From positions 350,216-414,215 of the forward strand of contig CAJTXE010000001.1 of the NCBI GenBank assembly GCA_910580225.1: a stretch of 64,000 nucleotides of DNA, given 5' to 3'. Shown one piece after another: positions 42,192-49,509 of the stretch. Numbering within the stretch: position 1 is the first letter of the stretch; each line of letters starts with the position of its first letter. The translations under genes and the position numbers were made by a program. The notes beneath the pieces were generated by a model. That model had not been told where the DNA came from and made no database searches. It saw nothing but the letters and a program-made list of their open reading frames with translations. The stretch is from an uncultured Acetatifactor sp. Its GTDB lineage: Bacteria > Bacillota > Clostridia > Lachnospirales > Lachnospiraceae.

Positions 42192-42734
42192 ATGATACTT
42201 TTAACAGGGGGCGAGTCCATGTCCAGGCTGTTTGACCTGGACTGGCAGCTGCTGGCTGATTCCACGCTGATGATCATAGCCATCTTTTTCCTGTTTCTTA
42301 TTTTGAGTTATTTCCTGTTCAACCCTGCCAGGAAGATGCTGAACAACCGGAGAGATAAGATCCGGAATGAGCTGAATGCGGCAAGGGAAGCCATGGAGAA
42401 TGCCCAGAACCTGAAAAAGGAATATGAGGGAAAGCTCCAGGGAGTTGAGAAGGAAGCGGAGGCTATCTTAAGCGAAGCCCGCAGGAAGGCGCTGGTCAGT
42501 GAGAACCAGGTCATTGCCCAGGCAAAGGAAGAGGCCGCCAGGATTCTGGACAGGGCACGTGTGGAGGCAGAGCTGGAGAAGCAGAAGATGTCCGATGATG
42601 TGAAGCGTGAAATCATTGTTGTCGCTTCGCTTATGGCAGGTAAGTTTGTATCCGCATCCATGGATACGAAGGTGCAGAATCAGCTGATCGACGAGACCAT
42701 AAAGGAAATGGGTGATAAGACATGGCTAAATTAG
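42192..42734 (+). CDS. atpF: ATP synthase F0 subunit b
   Basis: The 180-residue subunit has one N-terminal membrane helix (about 20-38, IIAIFFLFLILSYFLFNPA) and a long charged helix that forms the peripheral stalk and binds subunit delta. ATG 42192 follows AAAGGAGG. The 3' end overlaps atpH by 13 bases, a usual arrangement. Confidence 0.95.
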   Translation: MILLTGGESMSRLFDLDWQLLADSTLMIIAIFFLFLILSYFLFNPARKMLNNRRDKIRNELNAAREAMENAQNLKKEYEGKLQGVEKEAEAILSEARRKALVSENQVIAQAKEEAARILDRARVEAELEKQKMSDDVKREIIVVASLMAGKFVSASMDTKVQNQLIDETIKEMGDKTWLN

Positions 42735-43276
42735 TATCCAAGACATACGGCGAAGCTCTGTATGAAGTGGCCATGGAATCAGGCGTGGACAGAGCTGTGG
42801 GTCTGATGGAGGAAATCCGCTGTGTGAGCGAGATACTGACGGCAAATCCCCAGTTTGACGGGCTGATGAAACACCCGGGCGTTCCGAAGCAGGATAAGCT
42901 GAAAGTAGTGGAAGATGTCTTTAAGGGACGGGTCAGCGATGAACTGGCAGGGCTGCTGGAAGTTGTGGTAGCCAAGGAGCGTTACGGAGAGCTGCAGGCC
43001 GTGTTCGCTTACTTCACAGAGCGGGTGAAGGAGCAGCTGAAGATCGGTACGGCTTATGTGACCACTGCAGTGGAGCTGAATGCAGATCAGCAAAAAGCGG
43101 TGGAGAAGAGGCTCCTGGAGACCAGCGGATACGAGAAAATGGAATTATTCTACGAGGTGGATGCCTCGATTATAGGCGGAATGATCATCCGCATAAACGA
43201 CAGAGTTGTGGACAGCAGTGTCCGCACAAAACTGAACGGATTGACGAAACAATTATTACAAATTCAGCTGGGCTGA
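42722..43276 (+). CDS. atpH: ATP synthase F1 subunit delta
   Basis: The 184-residue subunit links the F1 head to the peripheral stalk. It shows the N-terminal YGEALYEVAMESG and the conserved C-terminal VDASIIGGMIIRINDRVVDSSVRTKL block that defines the OSCP/delta family. It overlaps atpF by 13 bases. Confidence 0.96.
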   Translation: MAKLVSKTYGEALYEVAMESGVDRAVGLMEEIRCVSEILTANPQFDGLMKHPGVPKQDKLKVVEDVFKGRVSDELAGLLEVVVAKERYGELQAVFAYFTERVKEQLKIGTAYVTTAVELNADQQKAVEKRLLETSGYEKMELFYEVDASIIGGMIIRINDRVVDSSVRTKLNGLTKQLLQIQLG

Positions 43277-43304
43277 CCGGCTGGAAGAAAGGTGCGACAG
43301 ATCC

Positions 43305-44810
43305 ATGAATTTAAGACCAGAAGAAATTAGTTCTGTTATCAAGGATCAGATCAAGAGATATGCATCCACCCTGGATGTATCCGATGTGGGTACTGTCATC
43401 CAGGTTGCGGACGGCATCGCTCGCGTACATGGACTGGAAAATGCCATGCAGGGTGAATTGCTGGAATTTCCAGGCGAAGTGTACGGCATGGTATTGAATC
43501 TGGAAGAAGATAACGTGGGCGTGGTATTGCTGGGCAGCGCCAAAAACATCAATGAAGGGGATACGGTCAGGACCACCGGACGTGTGGTAGAGGTGCCCGT
43601 GGGCGATGCCATGACCGGACGTGTGGTGAATTCCCTGGGGCAGCCTATCGACGGCAAAGGACCCGTTCAGACGGATAAGTACCGTAAGATTGAACGTGTG
43701 GCCAGCGGCGTAATCACCAGAAAGAGCGTGGATACGCCTCTCCAGACCGGAATCAAGGCCATTGATGCCATGATTCCCATCGGAAGAGGCCAGCGTGAGC
43801 TGATCATCGGTGACCGCCAGACCGGTAAGACGGCCATAGCCATCGATACGATCATCAACCAGAAGGGACAGAATGTAAAATGTATCTATGTGGCAATCGG
43901 CCAGAAGGCATCCACAATTGCCAATATTGTTAAGACGCTGGAGGAATACGGTGCTATGGCATATACTACTGTGGTAGTATCTACGGCCAGCGACCTTGCG
44001 CCTCTGCAGTACATTGCTCCTTATGCGGGCTGTGCCATCGGCGAGGAATGGATGGAGAAAGGGGAGGACGTTCTGGTAGTGTACGATGATTTGAGTAAGC
44101 ATGCTACGGCATACCGTACACTCTCTTTGCTGCTCCGTCGTCCGCCCGGACGTGAGGCATATCCCGGAGATGTATTCTATCTGCACTCCAGACTGCTGGA
44201 ACGTGCTGCCAGGATGAGCGAGGAGTACGGCGGAGGTTCTCTTACTGCACTTCCCATCATTGAGACCCAGGCAGGAGACGTATCCGCATATATTCCTACC
44301 AACGTAATCTCTATTACCGACGGCCAGATTTATCTGGAGACAGAGATGTTCAATTCCGGTTTCCGTCCGGCCATCAATGCCGGTCTGTCCGTGTCCCGGG
44401 TGGGCGGTGCGGCCCAGATCAAGGCCATGAAGAAGATCGCGGCTCCGATTCGTACCGAGCTGGCTCAGTTCAGAGAGTTGGCAAGCTTTGCACAGTTCGG
44501 TTCCGAGCTGGATAATGACACCAAGGAGAAGCTGGCTCAGGGCGAACGCATTCGGGAAGTGCTCAAGCAGCCTCAGTATGCACCCATGGCGGTTCAGTAT
44601 CAGGTTATCATTATCTATGCGGTTACACATAAATATCTGCTCGATATACCGACAGAAGCGGTTACCAGGTTTGAGAAGGAATTTTTCGAGTTCCTGGATA
44701 CAAAATATCCGGAGGTACCGGGAAATATCGCATCTGAGAAGGTAATCTCAGAGGAGACGGAGAAGACGCTTCAGAAGGCGATCGAGGAATTCAAGAAGCA
44801 GTTTGAATAG
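43305..44810 (+). CDS. atpA: ATP synthase F1 subunit alpha
   Basis: The 501-residue subunit forms the non-catalytic nucleotide sites. The Walker A motif is GDRQTGKTA (about 169-177), and the signature PAINAGLSVSRVGGAAQ is present. A GGTGC-type ribosome site is found before the ATG. The length and motifs are standard. Confidence 0.98.
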   Translation: MNLRPEEISSVIKDQIKRYASTLDVSDVGTVIQVADGIARVHGLENAMQGELLEFPGEVYGMVLNLEEDNVGVVLLGSAKNINEGDTVRTTGRVVEVPVGDAMTGRVVNSLGQPIDGKGPVQTDKYRKIERVASGVITRKSVDTPLQTGIKAIDAMIPIGRGQRELIIGDRQTGKTAIAIDTIINQKGQNVKCIYVAIGQKASTIANIVKTLEEYGAMAYTTVVVSTASDLAPLQYIAPYAGCAIGEEWMEKGEDVLVVYDDLSKHATAYRTLSLLLRRPPGREAYPGDVFYLHSRLLERAARMSEEYGGGSLTALPIIETQAGDVSAYIPTNVISITDGQIYLETEMFNSGFRPAINAGLSVSRVGGAAQIKAMKKIAAPIRTELAQFRELASFAQFGSELDNDTKEKLAQGERIREVLKQPQYAPMAVQYQVIIIYAVTHKYLLDIPTEAVTRFEKEFFEFLDTKYPEVPGNIASEKVISEETEKTLQKAIEEFKKQFE

Positions 44811-44826
44811 AAAGAGGATATAGAAT

Positions 44827-45690
44827 ATGGCATCGATGCGTGATATAAAGCGCCGCAAAAGCAGTATTCAGGGGACACAGCAGATTACGAAAGCAATGAA
44901 GCTGGTATCCACCGTGAAGCTGCAGCGCGCGAGAGCAAGCGCAGAACGCTCTAAGGGGTATTTTACCTGTATGTATGATACGGTGAACAGTATCCTTGAG
45001 AGGGTGGGGCATATTGACCACAAGTATCTGACTTCCGGTGCTTCCGCGAAGAAAGCAGTCATCGTGATAACAGCCAACAGGGGCCTGGCCGGCGGTTACA
45101 ATTCCAATGTAATCAAAATGGTGACCAGACATCCGGAGTGGAGAAAACAGGATCTGGAACTCTACTGTCTGGGTACCAAGGGCAGGGACGCCTTTATCCG
45201 GAACGGCTATGCGGTGAGAGAATGCGATTCGGAGATCGTGGAGAGTCCTCTCTATAAAGATGCGGCGGCACTGTGCAGCAGGCTTCTCACATCTTTTGCG
45301 GAAGGGGAGATAGGGGAGATCTATCTGGCATACACCAATTTTAAAAATACGGTGAGTCATGTCCCTACTCTGCTGAAGCTTCTCCCGGTGGAGATCCAGG
45401 AGGATGGAGTAAGCCGGGAAACGGAGGTTTCCGCCGTGATGAACTTTGAGCCGGAGGATGCGGAAGCACTGGATATGTTGATTCCGAAATATGTTACCAG
45501 CCTGATCTACGGGGCATTGCGTGAGTCTGTTGCCAGTGAGAACGGCGCGCGTATGCAGGCGATGGATAATGCGACCAGCAATGCGGAAGAGATCATCAGC
45601 GATCTGACGCTGAAATACAACAGGGCCCGTCAGGGTTCCATTACACAGGAACTGACAGAGATCATCGCAGGTGCGGAAGCATTGGGATAA
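44827..45690 (+). CDS. atpG: ATP synthase F1 subunit gamma
   Basis: The 287-residue central shaft subunit has the N-terminal RDIKRRKSSIQGTQQITKAMKLV and the conserved C-terminal ENGARMQAMDNATSNAEEII helix. It starts 16 bases after atpA, with AAGAGG upstream. A 183-base gap with two hairpins separates it from atpD. Confidence 0.97.
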   Translation: MASMRDIKRRKSSIQGTQQITKAMKLVSTVKLQRARASAERSKGYFTCMYDTVNSILERVGHIDHKYLTSGASAKKAVIVITANRGLAGGYNSNVIKMVTRHPEWRKQDLELYCLGTKGRDAFIRNGYAVRECDSEIVESPLYKDAAALCSRLLTSFAEGEIGEIYLAYTNFKNTVSHVPTLLKLLPVEIQEDGVSRETEVSAVMNFEPEDAEALDMLIPKYVTSLIYGALRESVASENGARMQAMDNATSNAEEIISDLTLKYNRARQGSITQELTEIIAGAEALG

Positions 45691-45725
45691 GCCAGGAGGA
45701 AAGGAAGATTTTCCGGGTTATTTTC

Positions 45726-45755
45726 GGAAGAATGCCGGGAGGAAGGCATTCTTCC
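45726..45755 (+). promoter_or_regulatory. Perfect 11-base-pair hairpin between atpG and atpD
   Basis: GGAAGAATGCC (45726-45736) pairs perfectly with GGCATTCTTCC (45745-45755) around an 8-base loop that contains GGGAGGAA. There is no T tract, so it is not a classic terminator. It may be an RNA processing or stability element that separates atpG from atpD messages. Confidence 0.7.
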
Positions 45756-45843
45756 AGGCACCTGCAGATTGGAACACAGCAGTTCAGCAGAAGGATAAGC
45801 TGTCGGATATCTGTGAAGAAAGAGTTCTGTAAGAAAGAGATTG

Positions 45844-45859
45844 TCCCACGTAAGTGGGA
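45844..45859 (+). promoter_or_regulatory. GTAA-loop hairpin directly before the atpD ribosome site
   Basis: TCCCAC (45844-45849), loop GTAA, GTGGGA (45854-45859) form a perfect hairpin with a GNRA-type tetraloop (GUAA in RNA). It ends just before or inside GGGAGG, 15 bases from the atpD start, and could affect translation or protect a processed 5' end. Confidence 0.65.
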
Positions 45860-45873
45860 GGAAAGAGGTAGAA

Positions 45874-47262
45874 ATGGCAGGAGAAAACAGGGGCAAGATT
45901 ACCCAGGTTATCGGAGCGGTACTGGATATCCGCTTTGATGAGGGAAAGCTGCCTGAGATTAACGAAGCAATTCGCATTCCTACCGGAGAGGGCAGTGAGC
46001 TGACCGTGGAGGTCTCCCAGCATCTGGGTGATGACACGGTCAGATGCATTGCCATGGGAAGCACCGATGGTCTGGTGAGGGGAATGGATGCGGTTGCAAC
46101 CGGCGCCCCCATTTCCGTTCCGGTTGGGGAAAAGACTTTGGGGCGGATCTTCAATGTTTTGGGTCAGCCAATTGACAATAAACCGGCTCCGGAAGGGGTA
46201 TCCTATGAGCCGATTCACCGTGCCGCACCGAAATTTGAGGAGCAGGCTACGGAGAAGGAGCTGCTGGAGACCGGTATCAAGGTAGTGGATCTGCTTTGTC
46301 CTTATCAGAAGGGCGGAAAGATCGGACTGTTCGGCGGTGCCGGCGTAGGAAAGACAGTTCTGATTCAGGAGCTGATTCGTAACATCGCCACGGAGCACAG
46401 CGGTTATTCGGTGTTTACCGGTGTAGGGGAGCGCACCCGTGAGGGAAACGACCTGTATCATGAGATGATGGAGTCAGGGGTTATCGACAAGACCACCATG
46501 GTATTCGGTCAGATGAACGAGCCCCCCGGAGCCAGAATGCGCGTGGGTTTGACCGGTTTGACTATGGCGGAGTATTTCCGTGACAAGGGCGGCAAGGACG
46601 TGTTGCTGTTCATTGACAATATTTTCCGCTTTACCCAGGCAGGAAGTGAAGTTTCGGCATTGCTTGGCCGTATGCCCTCTGCGGTGGGTTATCAGCCTAC
46701 TCTGCAGACGGAGATGGGTGCCCTTCAGGAGAGAATCACGTCCACGAAGAACGGTTCCATTACTTCCGTACAGGCAGTATATGTGCCTGCGGATGACCTG
46801 ACGGATCCGGCGCCGGCTACCACATTTGCACATCTGGATGCGACGACGACACTGTCCCGTTCCATCGTGGAACTTGGTATCTATCCGGCGGTGGATCCGC
46901 TGGAGTCTTCTTCCCGTATTCTGGACCCCAGGATTGTAGGTGAGGAACATTATAAGACGGCTCGTGGCGTGCAGGAGATTCTGCAGCGTTATAAGGAACT
47001 GCAGGATATTATTGCCATTCTTGGTATGGATGAATTATCTGAAGAAGATAAACTTGTAGTTTCACGTGCCCGTAAGGTACAGAGATTCCTGTCTCAGCCT
47101 TTCTTCGTAGCGGGACAGTTTACCGGTCTGGAAGGAAAATATGTGCCTATCAACGAGACCATCCGCGGTTTCAAGGAGATTCTTGAAGGCAAGCATGACG
47201 ATATTCCGGAGAGCTATTTCCTGAACGCAGGCAGCATCGACGACGTGCTGGCCAGAGTTTAA
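45874..47262 (+). CDS. atpD: ATP synthase F1 subunit beta
   Basis: The 462-residue subunit carries the catalytic sites. It has Walker A GGAGVGKTV, GERTREGND with the catalytic Glu region, DNIFRFTQAGSEVSALLGRMPSAVGYQPTL and the DELSEED motif. The ATG at 45874 follows GGGAGGAAAGAGG and matches the conserved N terminus. Confidence 0.98.
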   Translation: MAGENRGKITQVIGAVLDIRFDEGKLPEINEAIRIPTGEGSELTVEVSQHLGDDTVRCIAMGSTDGLVRGMDAVATGAPISVPVGEKTLGRIFNVLGQPIDNKPAPEGVSYEPIHRAAPKFEEQATEKELLETGIKVVDLLCPYQKGGKIGLFGGAGVGKTVLIQELIRNIATEHSGYSVFTGVGERTREGNDLYHEMMESGVIDKTTMVFGQMNEPPGARMRVGLTGLTMAEYFRDKGGKDVLLFIDNIFRFTQAGSEVSALLGRMPSAVGYQPTLQTEMGALQERITSTKNGSITSVQAVYVPADDLTDPAPATTFAHLDATTTLSRSIVELGIYPAVDPLESSSRILDPRIVGEEHYKTARGVQEILQRYKELQDIIAILGMDELSEEDKLVVSRARKVQRFLSQPFFVAGQFTGLEGKYVPINETIRGFKEILEGKHDDIPESYFLNAGSIDDVLARV

Positions 47263-47282
47263 GTTTAGAGCGGAACTGGAAT

Positions 47283-47409
47283 AAAAACAGCATCTGCCCA
47301 TCCGGCACCTGAAGGATTTACGGACGCAGGAAAGCGGCCGCAGCGGCTCCGCTGAGTAGGATGACCGGAGGGACAGATGCGTAAACTGGAATAGGAGAAG
47401 AATATGGCA
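47283..47409 (+). repeat. Dispersed palindromic intergenic element, copy 2
   Basis: This segment between atpD and atpC shares its left end (47284-47305) and right end (47376-47409) with copy 1 at 37520-37643; the right ends differ by one base over 34. GCATCTGCCCATCCGG near the left end and CCGGAGGGACAGATGC near the right are imperfect inverted repeats, so the RNA can fold back on itself. The middle holds another small hairpin (47341-47354). The right end supplies the ribosome site and start codon of atpC. Confidence 0.75.
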
Positions 47410-47808
47410 GATAAGAATAGTTTTCTTCTGCGTATCATTACTCCCGACAGGATTTTCTATGAGAATCCGGTGAATATGGTGGAGTTTAATACCACAGAGG
47501 GCGAGATCGGCGTACTGCCCGGCCATATTCCCATGACTGTGATCGTGAAGCCGGGCATCCTGTCCATCAGTGAGCAGGAAGGGGATAAAAAGGCAGCCCT
47601 GCACTCCGGGTTCGCAGAGATCCTGCCGGAGAGTGTGACGATTCTGGCGGAAGTGATCGAGTGGCCCGGTGAGATTGACGAGGAACGTGCGAAGTCCGCC
47701 AGAGAGAGGGCCGAGAAGCGTCTCAGCGGCAAATCACCGAACACGGATATTGCCAAGGCGGAAACCGCCCTGCAGAGAGCGCTGGCAAGGATAGAAGCAT
47801 TAAGGTAG
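47404..47808 (+). CDS. atpC: ATP synthase F1 subunit epsilon
   Basis: The 134-residue subunit has the N-terminal beta sandwich (RIITPDRIFYENPVNMVEF, GEIGVLPGHIPM) and the C-terminal helical hairpin (EERAKSARERAEKRL) that can inhibit ATP hydrolysis. It ends the operon. Its ribosome site lies in the repeat element described above. I see no strong terminator after it. Confidence 0.96.
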   Translation: MADKNSFLLRIITPDRIFYENPVNMVEFNTTEGEIGVLPGHIPMTVIVKPGILSISEQEGDKKAALHSGFAEILPESVTILAEVIEWPGEIDEERAKSARERAEKRLSGKSPNTDIAKAETALQRALARIEALR

Positions 47809-47895
47809 AAGTTTAAAGGGTTAATTTTTTGAGAGTTTCCGGTAACGATTGGATGAAAACACGCATATGCTGTTAAAAAACAGAAGGAAAGACAT

Positions 47896-48297
47896 ATGGA
47901 ATTTCATTCTAAGCTGTTACAGCCGCTGCCGGAAAGCAAGGCAAGGGGCTGGAATGGGCCCCTTCCTTTTTATATGACGTATCCGGGTTATTATGGACCG
48001 GACAAAGAACAGATGCTGCTGCAGGATCTGGAATATCTGCAGCAGATGTATCCCAACGATGTGAAACGCTATCAGAAAAGAGTAGCGGATATTTTGGATA
48101 AGACGGATTACGAAGGCAGCATGATCTATGATGAATATCCGGACCGATGCAGTCTGCTGGCTCTGACCAAATCAATCTGCAGGGTTCTGGAAAAAGAAGA
48201 GGACTCCGCGCCTGGGGAGGATATGATACAGATTCTGCTGTTTAACGAGGTATACAAACGCCGCCACGGGGGATGCCGGGGCAGGATTACATTATAA
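47896..48297 (+). CDS. Uncharacterised small protein
   Basis: The 133-residue product is not one I can assign. It has an acidic, helical composition with PYPGYYGPDK-like aromatic sequence near residue 30, DLEYLQQMYPNDVKRYQKRVADILD (about 48-72), and a basic C-terminal end (YKRRHGGCRGR). No signal or membrane segment is seen. A ribosome site (GAAGGAAAG) before ATG 47896 and the uninterrupted frame support coding. It lies between the ATP synthase operon and the methyltransferase gene. Confidence 0.7.
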   Translation: MEFHSKLLQPLPESKARGWNGPLPFYMTYPGYYGPDKEQMLLQDLEYLQQMYPNDVKRYQKRVADILDKTDYEGSMIYDEYPDRCSLLALTKSICRVLEKEEDSAPGEDMIQILLFNEVYKRRHGGCRGRITL

Positions 48298-48336
48298 ATG
48301 AAAACGGGAATTTGACTCAAGACAGAGATAGGGTAT

Positions 48337-49509
48337 ATGGATGAACTGAGAGAGCTTTTCCGGCATATGCTGGATGAGGATTTGATACAAATTGTACTGA
48401 GCAATACAAGGGATCCAGGCCGGGGAACAAAAGTGAAAGTTCGTCCGGTGCTTCTCAAGGGACAGATTTTGTTTCAGGAAACCCTTTACAGAGAAAATAA
48501 GGTATTTCATTCCAATCATACAGGGGAAGAAATGCAGGAGCGGCTGCTGGAAGCCATGAAAAATTGCTTTCGCCAGGCGCAGGTGAACCATAAAGCCAAA
48601 GATGCCACAGTGCTGGTGAGTAAAAAGGGGAAAGCCGCCATAAAATACAAAAACCACAGAGATGGAGGGACGCAAACGGAAAAAACCGCCGACCTGTCCC
48701 ATAATCGTTCGAAGCAGTATATCCTGCAGGAGGGACAGCCGGTGGATTTCCTGGTAGAGCTGGGAGTTCAGCTGCTGGACGGACGGGTTATTCGGGCAAA
48801 ATATGACAAATTCCGGCAGATTAACCGATATCTGGAGTTTATCAGAGATGTTTTAGACAGACTTCCTTCGGGCCGAAGGATCCGCATTGTGGATTTCGGC
48901 TGTGGAAAGTCCTATTTGACGTTTGCCATGTATTATTATCTGCACCGGCTTCAGGGCAGGGACATCCAGGTCACAGGGCTGGATCTGAAGGCTGACGTGA
49001 TCGAACACTGCAGCAGGTTGGCAGAGAAGCTTCACTATGAGGGACTGGAATTCCTGGTAGGCGATATCAGCAGTTACTGCGGGGCAGATTCAGTGGATAT
49101 GGTGGTGTCCCTTCATGCCTGTGACAGAGCAACCGATTATGCTCTGGAAAAAGCCGTAAAATGGGGAGCATCTGTCATTATGGCAGTTCCCTGCTGCCAG
49201 CATGAATTAAACAGACAGATGCAGTGTGAGATGCTGCAGCCCATGCTGCGTTACGGAGTGATCAGAGAACGTATGGCTGCGTTGGTTACAGATGCCCTGC
49301 GGGCTGATTTGCTGGAAGAGAAAGGCTATGATACGCAGATATTGGAGTTTATTGAGATGGAACATACGCCGAAGAACCTGATGATCCGTGCCGTGAAACG
49401 GACTGGAATGCGGCCCAGGACTGGTGTATTTGATACGCAGAATCAGATGGCTGCTGACAGAATGATGGCATTTCTGCAGGTTAACCCCACTTTGAAGGAG
49501 CTGCTATGA
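48337..49509 (+). CDS. SAM-dependent methyltransferase, RRNAD1/METTL25-like
   Basis: The 390-residue protein has a class I methyltransferase core: motif I VDFGCGKSYLTFAMYYYL (about 187-204), an acidic loop LDLKADV, VSLHACDRATDYALEKA, and VPCCQHELN. The HACD and PCCQ pair is typical of the RRNAD1/METTL25/GSTCD group, whose bacterial members are mostly uncharacterised. An N-terminal domain of 170 residues precedes the core and may bind RNA. The stop overlaps the start of the next gene by four bases (ATGA), so the two are translationally coupled. Confidence 0.88.
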   Translation: MDELRELFRHMLDEDLIQIVLSNTRDPGRGTKVKVRPVLLKGQILFQETLYRENKVFHSNHTGEEMQERLLEAMKNCFRQAQVNHKAKDATVLVSKKGKAAIKYKNHRDGGTQTEKTADLSHNRSKQYILQEGQPVDFLVELGVQLLDGRVIRAKYDKFRQINRYLEFIRDVLDRLPSGRRIRIVDFGCGKSYLTFAMYYYLHRLQGRDIQVTGLDLKADVIEHCSRLAEKLHYEGLEFLVGDISSYCGADSVDMVVSLHACDRATDYALEKAVKWGASVIMAVPCCQHELNRQMQCEMLQPMLRYGVIRERMAALVTDALRADLLEEKGYDTQILEFIEMEHTPKNLMIRAVKRTGMRPRTGVFDTQNQMAADRMMAFLQVNPTLKELL

